From Holophagae bacterium (GTDB lineage Bacteria > Acidobacteriota > Holophagae > Acanthopleuribacterales > Acanthopleuribacteraceae), in the NCBI GenBank assembly GCA_030429565.1, contig JAUIFE010000007.1, forward strand, positions 186,001 to 250,000: a stretch of DNA of 64,000 bases. The letters run 5' to 3'. Both the position numbers and the translations under genes were made by a program. The notes under the pieces are model-generated. The model was not told the origin of the DNA. It did not search any database and saw nothing but the letters and a program-made list of their open reading frames with translations. Below are positions 29,769-38,426 of this stretch, in pieces (positions within the stretch are counted from its first letter, which is position 1; the number at the start of each line of letters is the position of its first letter).

Positions 29769-31091
29769 TTATTGGGGCAGGCTGTCGAGAAACGCCGCGA
29801 TATCGCGGAACCATTGGCGTGTGTTGATTTCGCCTGAGCCAATGACATCGAAGTGGTCCCAGCCATGGAGTACCCCAAAGTGTTGCCAGACGCCGCGCTG
29901 GAGCGAGCCGTTCCAGCCGCGAATGACGTCGTCGGAACCCAGGGTGGGACCGTCCATGCTGAGCGTGTTGACGATGCCGTCGTTTTGGTACCAGTTACTG
30001 TTGATGCGGATGCCGTTAACCGTGGTTCCTTTGTAGGCGCCCATGAAAAGTGCAAAAGGTTGAAACGGCAGGAACATAAACAGTTCGGGATAGTGGTGAC
30101 CGGAGAAGATGCCGCGATAGGTGGCTTCGGTGCTGTAGGAGAAGTAATAGACCTCGTCGATGGTTTCGAAGCGCTGATTAATTTCGCGGGCGCCGTCGGG
30201 GCTTAGGTCCCAGGCGCTAATATCGCGCATATCGCTGCGCCAAATGGCGCTGTTCCACACGCGGCGGTTGTAACTGTTAAAGGACTCGCCTGGCTCACGG
30301 CGTAATCCCCATTGTTCCAGTTTGAAGTCGTAAACCAAAGAATCGGAAAGGACGCCGGCGAGTGAGGCGATCGCGGCCACGAGATCCTTGGCGAAAGGTA
30401 CGAAAGTCGTGATGCCGGTGGCGAGCGTGGTGCCGTCGTGTGGGGTAGCCAGCGTCATAATCGAAGCGGTCCAGTCGGCGCGGCCGCCTTGGAACAAGCT
30501 GTCGGCGTCGCTTTCGCCGTCGATTTGAGCCGCATCGCCGTACTTGAGCAAATGGGCTAGGATTCGTGCGGTTTGGCCACCTTGGCTGTGGGCGAGGATG
30601 TGGATCTTGTTGCGTTTTCCGTTGGTGGCTGTGCCCCAGTCCTCGTAAAGGCCGCGGGCGTAAGTTTTGCCAAAGCGATCGTGCCCGTGGGTTTGGGCGT
30701 GCTCCGCGCCGTAATCCACTTGAATGCCGAGGATTTGGGCGTAGAGCTCGCAAGCGCGGTCCCAGTTACTGGAAACGGGGCCGACGGCGGCGGTGGCGAC
30801 CCGGAAGCCACGGTTGTTAAGGTCGGTCTCCGTATCGAAGAACCCGCCCCAGTACTTGAAGCCGAGCAGTTCGTCGCGGCCCCAGCCGGTGAAGCCGTGA
30901 ACCAGGATGAGTGGGTACCCGTTGCCGCCGGCTTTGGCTTGAAGCGCTTTGAGGGCGGGGTCGATGAACTCGGGTTGTTGTTCTTGGAAATGTGGATCGA
31001 TCGCGGGTGGTATTTGGGCGTCGTGTTGGAAACTGAACAGGTGTGGTGAGAGCAGCAGAAGTGCGCAAAGGACGAGAAGTCGAAAAGTCAT
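29769..31091 (-). CDS. Secreted lipase, family I.5-like
   Basis: The 440-residue protein begins with a signal peptide (LLVLCALLLLSPHLFSF) and is a secreted alpha/beta hydrolase. LVHGFTGWGRDELLGFKYWG, AVGPVSSNWDRACELYAQ and the nucleophile motif ILAHSQGGQTAR (Ser near residue 169) closely follow the Geobacillus/Staphylococcus lipase family. The catalytic Asp is probably in NDGIVNT and the His in WDHFDVIG. These families use zinc and calcium for structure; several matching His and Asp positions are visible. It would hydrolyse triacylglycerols outside the cell. It has its own terminator. Confidence 0.88.
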   Translation of the reverse strand: MTFRLLVLCALLLLSPHLFSFQHDAQIPPAIDPHFQEQQPEFIDPALKALQAKAGGNGYPLILVHGFTGWGRDELLGFKYWGGFFDTETDLNNRGFRVATAAVGPVSSNWDRACELYAQILGIQVDYGAEHAQTHGHDRFGKTYARGLYEDWGTATNGKRNKIHILAHSQGGQTARILAHLLKYGDAAQIDGESDADSLFQGGRADWTASIMTLATPHDGTTLATGITTFVPFAKDLVAAIASLAGVLSDSLVYDFKLEQWGLRREPGESFNSYNRRVWNSAIWRSDMRDISAWDLSPDGAREINQRFETIDEVYYFSYSTEATYRGIFSGHHYPELFMFLPFQPFALFMGAYKGTTVNGIRINSNWYQNDGIVNTLSMDGPTLGSDDVIRGWNGSLQRGVWQHFGVLHGWDHFDVIGSGEINTRQWFRDIAAFLDSLPQ

Positions 31092-31706
31092 GATGACTCA
31101 CTCCCGTAAATGCCGCAGTTGGACAAAAAGAACGAAGTGCATGGAACGCTGCGGCAGAAATTGATGATTTGTAAAAGAATTACAAGGTGAGAAGAAAAAT
31201 AACCTCCTCGCGCCAACAAAGCAATGGTTTTTTGTAAAAAAATGAAGAAGTCTTCAATTGGTGGGAGCTGTCTTATCCATTGGTGTATCGAATTCTTGGC
31301 GCTGATGTCGTGCTAGAGAAATGTAAAAAAGTCGAGGTTGGCCGTTGAGGATCCACCTTGGTAGGGGAACTTTGTAGTGGTTAGATGCTTTCCTCGGTGT
31401 TGGATGAGAATGCAGAAAATTCAGATTTTAAGTAGAAATTAGCTTGAGTCGAAAAGTTGGTTTTACGCCGCTGTGCGTCGCAGTTATGTCGGTTTTGCCC
31501 GATTTGGACCTTTGTCTGTCTCTCGGCTTCGGCTTGTCGGTGTTTTCGCTGGGGCGGTGGGTGGACGCCTTGTATTTGTCGAAAAATTTGGGCTGATATC
31601 GACTTTATTTCGCGGGGCTTACTGACACCGGCTCCCGCTTTGCGCTACCATAGAATGCGCTCGCCGGGCGCCGCGCTTGATCTTTTGACCGGCGGACGGA
31701 GGACGC
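31092..31706. other. Intergenic region, 615 bp
   Basis: This region lies between the divergent lipase gene and the gene at 31707. A 132-codon frame (31457-31855) overlaps the next gene out of frame, is Cys/Arg-rich and has no ribosome-binding site, so it is rejected. No clear promoter or RNA gene was seen. Confidence 0.45.
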
Positions 31707-32003
31707 GTGTTTTCTCGCTTTTCCAAGAAACCGATTGCCATCAAAGAGCTGAGCGAACAGGTGGTGCGCCAAGTGAAGCGCAACGCTCAATCGCTCATGC
31801 ACCGTCAGGTCTACTACCGCTACATCGAAGTATTTCTAAACGAAACCGATTTTGAATACTGGTTACCTTTTCGCGATCAACTGGTGGCTCAGCTTCTCCA
31901 GGAGCTCGCTCAACAAATCGCGACCAAAGACGAACCCTATAAGCCTGTGCTGGATATTTTCCGGGCAGAAAATAACAAAACCCATATCTCGGGCGGTTTT
32001 TAA
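31707..32003 (+). CDS. FhaA N-terminal-domain-like small protein
   Basis: The 98-residue protein has no catalytic motif. The pattern VYYRYIEVFLNETDFEYWLP, then QLLQELAQQIA and VLDIFRAENNKT, resembles the DUF3662 domain that begins FhaA-type proteins, where FHA adaptors act with Ser/Thr kinases; a kinase gene lies close by on the other strand. The similarity is by eye and weak. The start is GTG at 31707 with GGAGG four bases upstream. The following gene starts two bases after its stop. Confidence 0.55.
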   Translation: MFSRFSKKPIAIKELSEQVVRQVKRNAQSLMHRQVYYRYIEVFLNETDFEYWLPFRDQLVAQLLQELAQQIATKDEPYKPVLDIFRAENNKTHISGGF

Positions 32004-32005
32004 CC

Positions 32006-33256
32006 TTGCGAACTCAGGGCTTTCTTACCATTCAACAACATGACGGTCCCCTGTTGGCGGCCATGTTGCGCCAGGACTTGGTGCATGAGGCTTTGTTTAA
32101 AGGCGTGCCGCTGCGTTTTAGCTGGAATGGTGCGCGCGCCAACCTTACCGTGCGCAGCACCTTAAAAAACGAACAAATTGTTTTCCTCAAGCCCGGTAGT
32201 AAAGCAGTGATTCTTGAGATGGGCGTGCGTTACGAGACATCGCAAAGCGTGGCGCGGTTCCAGAAAGACCCTCGCACCTTGTCGGCGATGGAGGCCGAGG
32301 AGCTGGAGTTTTGTGATCGCTACTTGCCGCCCTCGGCTGACCGCGCACGGATTTTGGCGTTTTATTACCAGCTTCAGAACAAGCCATTGCAGTCGGGCAT
32401 CTATTTTGAAAAAGCGATTCACGCGCCCGACACCGATCCGACCCATTTTCTGGCTGCGCTCTCGGCCTTTTCGCAGTTGGGCGAGCACGGTTGGGTTGAG
32501 CGTTTGCTGCACTTGGTGCGCTCGCGTTTTCCCGCTTCGGCGGCCATTAAGCAATGGGAATACACCTACCGCGATCGTCAAATGCGCTATCGCCACCTTT
32601 CCGCGTTGTACCAACAATCGATTTTGACGTCGCTCAGCCCGAGTGAAATCCACTATTTGACCTGTCCGCCGTTTACCTTGGCTTTTCCCGCCGATACCAG
32701 CAACAATTTGGTTCAGCTTTGCAAAGAAGCGTTGCTGCGCGGTCGGCGTCAGTTGCGTGAGTACAGCGAGTTCCCCAGCTCGGTTCAAGTGCGCCTTGAT
32801 TCCTGGCGCACACCGCGGCACCCACACGCACGTGGCTTCTTTGCCGGCGATACGATTGTGATTAATCGCGACTTCTTTCAGGGCAATGATGCGTCCGAAC
32901 AGTTGCAGGCCACGGTTAAACACGAGCTGATCCACTTTCTCAATGCCTTTTTAGCGGAGAGTCGTGACCTAGCCTCGCCGCCGCGTTGGTTGGACGAGGG
33001 TTTGGCTTATTACCTGACCGAGATGTCGTTCCGGGAGGCTGATCCGCGCCGCTTTCGCTCGCTGGCACAGCTCAATACAGCATTGGAGAATCCCATCGCT
33101 CCCGATCACGAAGCGGCCTGTCGTTGTGCCGCCGCCTTTGTGGCTTTTTGTTTGCGCGAATTGAATATTGAAAACCCGATTACCGCCGCCAAGCACCTGT
33201 TGCCCATGCAGGAAGCGCTCTTTCTTGAAACCTATCAACGGTTCCTGAAGCAGTAG
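32006..33256 (+). CDS. Putative zinc metallopeptidase (gluzincin-like)
   Basis: The 416-residue protein has the HExxH zinc motif in VKHELIHFLN (His near residue 306) followed about 25 residues later by WLDEGLAYYL, the WxxEGxA third-ligand motif of gluzincin peptidases (peptidase MA clan). The N-terminal 250 residues are a separate unrecognised region with helical TPR-like pairs. There is no signal peptide, so it would be cytoplasmic. The start is TTG at 32006, two bases after the previous stop; an internal ATG 57 bases later is an alternative. It converges with the kinase gene, with three bases between. Confidence 0.72.
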   Translation: MRTQGFLTIQQHDGPLLAAMLRQDLVHEALFKGVPLRFSWNGARANLTVRSTLKNEQIVFLKPGSKAVILEMGVRYETSQSVARFQKDPRTLSAMEAEELEFCDRYLPPSADRARILAFYYQLQNKPLQSGIYFEKAIHAPDTDPTHFLAALSAFSQLGEHGWVERLLHLVRSRFPASAAIKQWEYTYRDRQMRYRHLSALYQQSILTSLSPSEIHYLTCPPFTLAFPADTSNNLVQLCKEALLRGRRQLREYSEFPSSVQVRLDSWRTPRHPHARGFFAGDTIVINRDFFQGNDASEQLQATVKHELIHFLNAFLAESRDLASPPRWLDEGLAYYLTEMSFREADPRRFRSLAQLNTALENPIAPDHEAACRCAAAFVAFCLRELNIENPITAAKHLLPMQEALFLETYQRFLKQ

Positions 33257-33259
33257 TTA

Positions 33260-35731
33260 CTAGTGGCTGACGCCGGCTTGATACAGGCTGCCACGCAGGC
33301 GGTCTAGGAAGGGTTGTGCGTCTTCGAAGCCCATGTTGTAGGCCGACTCAAAGGCCTGGTAAGCGTTTTGCCAATCCTGCAAGTTGTAGTGAACCAAGCC
33401 CAGTCGATATTTAATTTCGGGATGGGGTTCACCGTCCAGTAACTGGTACCAATCGCGCGCCTCTTGATAATGCCTGCGGTTGTAGTAATCATCGCCCGTG
33501 CTGCAGATCTTGCGTTTTTCGATCACGCCCAAGGCGTCGTGGAGTCTGAGGGTTGTGATGTGGCGACCCGCATCGCGCGGGTTGCGTTGGTGGACGGCGC
33601 GATTGAGGGAGCGCAAAGCGCGGTCAATCTCGCGTTGTTGTAGGGCTTGCGCATCCTTGCGGTTGGGCAAAACACGGTTGAGGAACTGTTGGATATGTTC
33701 CTCGGGTGAGCGGCGCGGGTTTTGGTGCTCGGTGCGTTCAGGTTGATGCTCCAGCGAGACCTGTTCGCCTTGGTGGGTGTTTGCGGTCTGGTCCACGTGA
33801 ACGGCAACCATGGTGGCGTGCTCTTGGTTCTGCAAGGCGGGATGGTTGTCCAGGCGAATGTGGGTGGTTGAGGAGCGTTCGAGCGGGTTCGTCGATTGGT
33901 TTTCGGCGGGGCTCACCACCAAGCTATTGGCGGCGTGGCTTTCGTCCGGTTGGGCTGATTCGAGCTTGGCGGCCTTTTGTTCGCGGGTAGGCGCGGCTTG
34001 AGCGGTGGTTTCGGTCGCGACGGTTTTTTTGGTTGGTTGCGGTGTGGGTTTTGCCTTGGGTTGGTTTTGGGTTTCCGCTGTGAGTTTGCTTGGGTGGGCC
34101 GTTTCGCGCCGGCGCGTGGTGGCGGGTTGGGTTTTCTTTTCGTTGTGCTTGGCGAGTACCTGGCGCAGTGAAGTGGTGTCGACCTGTAATTTGTCGAGGT
34201 GTTCGAGGGCCAGCTCGGCCAGGGCCTTGTTACCCATTTTGAGGGCTTCGCTGAATTGGTTGCGCGCTTTTTCAATCGTGGCCGCTCGTTTTTCGGCGCG
34301 GGCCAGGCGTCGTTCCATGCGCGTTAGTGACGAAACGTCGTGGGGTCGGCTCAGGCGGTAATCTTGATGGAGGCGTTGCATGGCGTCGAGATCGTTGCGT
34401 TGGGCGGCCTGGTTGAATTGGTCGAGCAGGTTCCGGCGGTCGCCGTCGAGGTGGAGTGCGCTGAGGACAGCGCCGCGTGAGATGGGGCCGTAGGCGGGTA
34501 GGCTGACAAAGCCGGCGGTTGCCAAGCCGCCGCATAATAAGGCCATTGCTAAAAGGCGTGTGCCGCGACGGCGACGGGGTTTGGCGGCGTTTGTCGCTGC
34601 CGTCATGACCTGTTCGCGATGGATGATCGGGCTGTAATTGGGCGCGTCGCTTTCGTGCACAATGGTTTCGGCCTCTTCGATGCGCAAGATTTGCAATTCG
34701 CTTAAGCCCAGCTCTCGCTGCAGTTGGGTGAGATGTTCGCGTTCGATGGGGTCGGTTTCTTCGGCGTTTTGCAACACGTAGCGGAAGGCGCCTCGGTAAA
34801 TGCGGGCGGCTTCGTCCTCACCCTTGGCGAACTTGCGCACAATGGGATTAAACGCGGCTTCCATGGTGGCGCCGTCCTCGTACCGGTCGGCCGGATCTTC
34901 TTCCAGGCAGCGGTCTAGGAAATGCTCCAGACCGGCGGCAAGGGTTTCGTCGGCAATAAATTCGTGTAGCGAGGGCGAGCGGCGCGAGGGGAAGCTGCCG
35001 GTGATGAGGTGATAAAGCGAGACGGCGAAGGAGTAAACGTCGCCGGCGTAGGAGATTTGGGTTTGATCGCGGTTGTACCAAGTCTTCTTTTGTTCTGGTG
35101 ACATGTAGGCAATGGTGCCGCCAATGCGTTGCGGGCCGTCGTCGCGCAGTTCGTGTTGCATGACGGCGACGTCGAAATCGCCGAGTTTAGCGCCGTGAAT
35201 GGGGCAAACAAACATGTTTTCCGGTTTGATGTCCTGGTGAATGATGCCTTCGCGGTGGAGGGCGGCGATGGCGGCGGCGATGCCGCTCATGGCGGAAAGC
35301 AATTCGGCTAGGTTGAGTTTTTCGCCGCGTTGGCGTGCTTGGCGGAAGCGTTCGGCCCAGGTTCCTTCGGTCATAAAATCCATGGTGACATAAACAGCGT
35401 CACTGTCGGGCAGGGCGTCGGAATCGCGAATGGCGACCAAGTTGGGGTGGTTGGCACGGCGGTGGGCGGAAATAAGGTTGTCCCACTTTTTGGTGTCGTG
35501 TGAGCCCACGTTTAAAGCGAGGATTTTCAGGACTTCGCGGACGGTGGTGCCCTTGATGGTGCGGTTGACAAGGTAGACGCCGCTTTTTTTGCTCTCCCAG
35601 AGAATGTGTTCAATACAGTACTTGCCGGCTAAAAGGTCGCCGACTTGGCGGTTGAAGAGCTTGCTCTGAATGGGTGTGCTGTGGAAGGCGTTGGAAGCGG
35701 TGTGAGAAGGATAATCCTGGTACTCGGTCAT
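33260..35731 (-). CDS. Ser/Thr protein kinase with TPR C-terminus
   Basis: The protein has 823 residues. The kinase domain covers about residues 40-290, with a lysine in VLKIL, the catalytic loop IIHQDIKPENM, and the GTIAYMSPEQ activation segment. Two features depart from consensus: the glycine-rich loop reads ILWESKKSGVYLV, without GxGxxG, and DFG reads DFD (residues 185-187). Activity is therefore uncertain. A membrane segment (LLAMALLCGGLATAGFVSL) lies near residues 394-412. It is followed by a long Gln/Thr/Lys-rich coiled region and C-terminal TPR-like repeats (ARDWYQLLDGEPHP). The start is ATG at 35731 with AGGGGA upstream. It lies next to the T6SS island, where kinases often control secretion. 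Confidence 0.82.
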   Translation of the reverse strand: MTEYQDYPSHTASNAFHSTPIQSKLFNRQVGDLLAGKYCIEHILWESKKSGVYLVNRTIKGTTVREVLKILALNVGSHDTKKWDNLISAHRRANHPNLVAIRDSDALPDSDAVYVTMDFMTEGTWAERFRQARQRGEKLNLAELLSAMSGIAAAIAALHREGIIHQDIKPENMFVCPIHGAKLGDFDVAVMQHELRDDGPQRIGGTIAYMSPEQKKTWYNRDQTQISYAGDVYSFAVSLYHLITGSFPSRRSPSLHEFIADETLAAGLEHFLDRCLEEDPADRYEDGATMEAAFNPIVRKFAKGEDEAARIYRGAFRYVLQNAEETDPIEREHLTQLQRELGLSELQILRIEEAETIVHESDAPNYSPIIHREQVMTAATNAAKPRRRRGTRLLAMALLCGGLATAGFVSLPAYGPISRGAVLSALHLDGDRRNLLDQFNQAAQRNDLDAMQRLHQDYRLSRPHDVSSLTRMERRLARAEKRAATIEKARNQFSEALKMGNKALAELALEHLDKLQVDTTSLRQVLAKHNEKKTQPATTRRRETAHPSKLTAETQNQPKAKPTPQPTKKTVATETTAQAAPTREQKAAKLESAQPDESHAANSLVVSPAENQSTNPLERSSTTHIRLDNHPALQNQEHATMVAVHVDQTANTHQGEQVSLEHQPERTEHQNPRRSPEEHIQQFLNRVLPNRKDAQALQQREIDRALRSLNRAVHQRNPRDAGRHITTLRLHDALGVIEKRKICSTGDDYYNRRHYQEARDWYQLLDGEPHPEIKYRLGLVHYNLQDWQNAYQAFESAYNMGFEDAQPFLDRLRGSLYQAGVSH

Positions 35732-36396
35732 GGCGTTCCCCTGGTCGGAAGCAATTTGGCGGCATGGCAATCAGGTTGGCAGGCGAGATCGTGGGTCAAA
35801 TAGGGACGGTGGGATTCGTTGGGGACGGCCGGGCCGGGAGGAAGGGGGCTCGGCGGATCGCTCGCCTTGGTGCGGAGTCCTCAGGCGGCAAGGGAAGTGG
35901 GTCTGCCAGGGTGAACAGCAAAAACCATACCCGGTGTGGAAAGAAGTGAAACCTGAGGGTGTGCGGCGCAAAGAGGGGGCGACCTTGTGCGATTTCTTAC
36001 ACTTTTTTGGCGCGATATTACAACGCCTTTTGAGGGTGACAGTCATGTGTAAGTGTTGTGAAAAAGCGGTTTGTTGGCTTTGGTGCGTGTCGTGGCTCGG
36101 GGTGGGGGCGCGGTTTGGACGGTGCGCTGTCATCACTTGAATTGCTTGAGGCTGCGAGTCCGGCCGCCGTGGTTAGGGGTGTCGCCTTTATGTGAGTTTT
36201 CGCCGGATTTTGGGGGAAGTGTCCGGCGTTTTGTTGTGGGGATCTGTTTTTTCGCTTTGGGCAACATGCGTTTTGGAAGCGAAAACTAAAGTGGCGGCCG
36301 ATGTTTTTGTGGGTCGCACGGTAGGCAAACCGTGGCCATAAATCGACTGTCATCGCAAGAGGACGGCGCCGGGCAAAGCGGCCGCTTGGTTGCGCG
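35732..36396. other. Intergenic region, 665 bp
   Basis: This gap lies between two minus-strand genes. Several short frames exist on both strands, but none has a ribosome-binding site with a recognisable protein. The kinase promoter should be here, but no strong pair of hexamers was identified. Confidence 0.4.
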
Positions 36397-37299
36397 CTAT
36401 GTGGGGGGTTTGTCCGGGGTGTTTTGCGCGTCGATGACGAGCTCGCCCAAATGGTAACTCCAGCCGACAGCCAACGGGGCCGGTTCTCCGACGGGGACGA
36501 CGTAACTTTCGTTTTCGCGGGCGATACGGACCGAAAGGTTGCGGTCGGCGGGTAACAAATACAGGCCGTCTTGTTGGTAAATAACGGTGAACGGCAGGCC
36601 GTCACTGGCGAAGAAGTCGTGCCAATCGGTGAAGAGATAGTTGGTGAGTTTGGCGCGGTTCTCGTTTTCGCGAGTGGGCAGGCGGCGCAGGATGACGGTG
36701 GTGGTGCGGGTGCTGCGACGGCCGGCTTTTTGGAATTGCTCGGCGAGAAGGAGGTGCTCCTTTAGCGCTTGGGTGTGGCGTTCCAGTTGGAAGCTGAGTT
36801 TGAGGTCGGGCAAGCGGTTCTGGTGTAGGTCGACGCAGAGTTCGGGGACGACGAAATCAATGCCGGACAGACCGGCGACTTTTTGTTCGCGCGCAATGGG
36901 GTTGGCGGCGGTGACGCGGCCAGGATGCCTTACGTAGTTAAGCACCAACCGTTGGCCGTATTCGACGTGCGAGGTAAAGGCGAAAGTGGCATTTTCATTG
37001 TCGATTTCAATGGTGAAATGGCGGCGTGAAAAGTTGGTTTCGCCAACCCGGCGTCCGTTTTCATTGCGCGTGCGGTAGCGGTAGTGCGCGTCCTTCTTGA
37101 AGTACGAGCGGAAAACGGCGCCGGTCCGGTTTTTACCGAAGTTGCGCCCAAAGACGAGTGGTTGCTGCAAGCCGCCCCAGAGGTCGAGCAGGCGACGGTC
37201 TTGTTGCAGGCACAGTGTGATCGAAGAAGATGCCGCCACGGTACCTGTTTGGCGGGGGACTCGAAAAAATTGTCGGACCCGTTCGTCATCACGCGTCAT
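36397..37299 (-). CDS. Unrecognised protein of the T6SS island (possible PilZ-like N-terminus)
   Basis: The 300-residue protein begins MTRDDERVRQFFRVPRQTG; the RQFFR element fits the first motif (RxxxR) of a PilZ cyclic-di-GMP domain, but the second motif (D/NxSxxG) is not evident. The remainder is unrecognised, with a helical Gln/Lys/Arg-rich segment after residue 150 and no membrane segment. The start is well supported: GGAG five bases before the ATG. It lies 118 bases downstream of the DUF6484-like gene on the same strand and may belong to its transcript. Confidence 0.55.
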   Translation of the reverse strand: MTRDDERVRQFFRVPRQTGTVAASSSITLCLQQDRRLLDLWGGLQQPLVFGRNFGKNRTGAVFRSYFKKDAHYRYRTRNENGRRVGETNFSRRHFTIEIDNENATFAFTSHVEYGQRLVLNYVRHPGRVTAANPIAREQKVAGLSGIDFVVPELCVDLHQNRLPDLKLSFQLERHTQALKEHLLLAEQFQKAGRRSTRTTTVILRRLPTRENENRAKLTNYLFTDWHDFFASDGLPFTVIYQQDGLYLLPADRNLSVRIARENESYVVPVGEPAPLAVGWSYHLGELVIDAQNTPDKPPT

Positions 37300-37417
37300 G
37301 GTTTCTCCGCCGCGGCGAAATCGGCCGCGTAAAACCGATATTGTAACCCGGACATGCGGGCTTCCAAGGGTTTATCGCTGGGACGTGCCCGAAAAAATGT
37401 GTCGGATGGTTTTGTGT

Positions 37418-37924
37418 TTAGTTTAACAAAACCGAAGCGCCTTTGATCTTGTTGGCGCCGGAACTGCGGCTGACGAGGTGGGTGCCCTTGACGATGACTT
37501 TTCCTTCGCGGGTCATCTTTAAAGAGGCTTTGCCGCACTTGAGTTCGATTTCTTCGGCTGCTTCCAGAACAATGCGACGCCCGTCCTGAACCACTTCCAG
37601 CGATTTTTTAGCCGGTTCGGGGTTTTGAATGACACCGAGGACTACGGGGCGTTCGATCATGCCTTGCACAAACATCAGTGCGACCTGGCGTCCCAGCATC
37701 TCTTCGCCAAGCGTGACGGTTGATTGTGCGGTGAACTCGCCCTCGATGTTGGGAACGCGAATCATGGGTGTGCCGTCGTCGGCGATACGACTCAGGTGGC
37801 CGAGCAGAATGCCCTGGAGTTTGGGGGCGGGCGCCAGTTGGACCTGGTCGAGTAGCGTTTGTGCGCCGGTCGCTTCCTCTTCGGGAGCGGGATTGGGGTT
37901 GGAAGGAGATGGAGATTGGGTCAC
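37418..37924 (-). CDS. T6SS-associated DUF6484-like spike protein
   Basis: The 168-residue protein has an OB-like barrel: QGILLGHLSRI, TPMIRVPN, and STVTLGEEMLGRQVALMFVQ, ending GVIQNP, matching the DUF6484 pattern seen next to T6SS genes. Its C-terminus (IELKCGKASLKMTREGKVIV) is very similar to the end of VgrG in this island. It probably forms or supports a trimeric spike segment. The start is GTG at 37924 with a weak site; a TTG farther upstream would add 31 residues. It is divergent from vgrG. Confidence 0.75.
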   Translation of the reverse strand: MTQSPSPSNPNPAPEEEATGAQTLLDQVQLAPAPKLQGILLGHLSRIADDGTPMIRVPNIEGEFTAQSTVTLGEEMLGRQVALMFVQGMIERPVVLGVIQNPEPAKKSLEVVQDGRRIVLEAAEEIELKCGKASLKMTREGKVIVKGTHLVSRSSGANKIKGASVLLN

Positions 37925-38235
37925 GCCGGCGCCTCGTCGCAAGTAAAGGATGTCGGGCAAATTTAGGCCCGAAACAGACTGTCTACAACCATCCTTGAGT
38001 CGGCCGTTGTTTGTCAAGTCTCAAGCGGCGTTGGGGATCACAAAGCGAAGGATTTGGGCTTTGTGGGCGGGGTTTGAGCCGGCAGGGAAGGGTGTGAAGG
38101 TCGTAAAAATTCTGTTTTATAGGTTTCCCTGCTTTGAAAAAAGACGAAAAACTGTCACAATTGGTAACTTACCCGTGGTATCGGGTGATGGGTTTCGACG
38201 GTTCTTTCCCCAAAGTCGACCGATTTGTTCCAGAT

Positions 38236-38253
38236 CCCGAACAACCGTTCGGG
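38236..38253 (+). promoter_or_regulatory. Inverted repeat upstream of vgrG, possible activator site
   Basis: CCCGAAC and GTTCGGG form a perfect seven-base inverted repeat with a four-base spacer, centred about 150 bases before the predicted sigma-54 start site. That is where enhancer-binding proteins usually bind. No second copy was seen, and the repeat could also form an RNA hairpin. Confidence 0.4.
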
Positions 38254-38370
38254 CCCGTCTTTATCCTATAAATATATGAGAGCGGGTTGGATGACAACGC
38301 AAAGTGTCAAGGTGTTGGAAAAAGAGGCTTTAGGCTAGTTTTCGGCGAAAAGTGAACCTGTCTTCAGGCT

Positions 38371-38386
38371 TGGCCCGATCCTTGCT
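38371..38386 (+). promoter_or_regulatory. Sigma-54 promoter of vgrG
   Basis: TGGCCCG, then four bases, then TTGCT matches the -24/-12 consensus TGGCACG-N4-TTGCW with one mismatch. The GG and GC dinucleotides are exactly ten bases apart, as sigma-54 requires. The predicted start would be near 38397, 30 bases before the vgrG start codon. Confidence 0.7.
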
Positions 38387-38426
38387 CTAAGTCCTGTACC
38401 ATTTTATAGTTGCTCGGAGGTACTTC

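Noticed and set aside
31457..31855. 132-codon frame overlapping the gene at 31707
   Set aside because: Cys/Arg-rich composition, no start signal, and overlap with a better-supported frame.
31707..33256. Single frameshifted gene instead of two genes
   Set aside because: The FhaA-N-like domain ends where the first frame stops, and the second has its own start two bases later.
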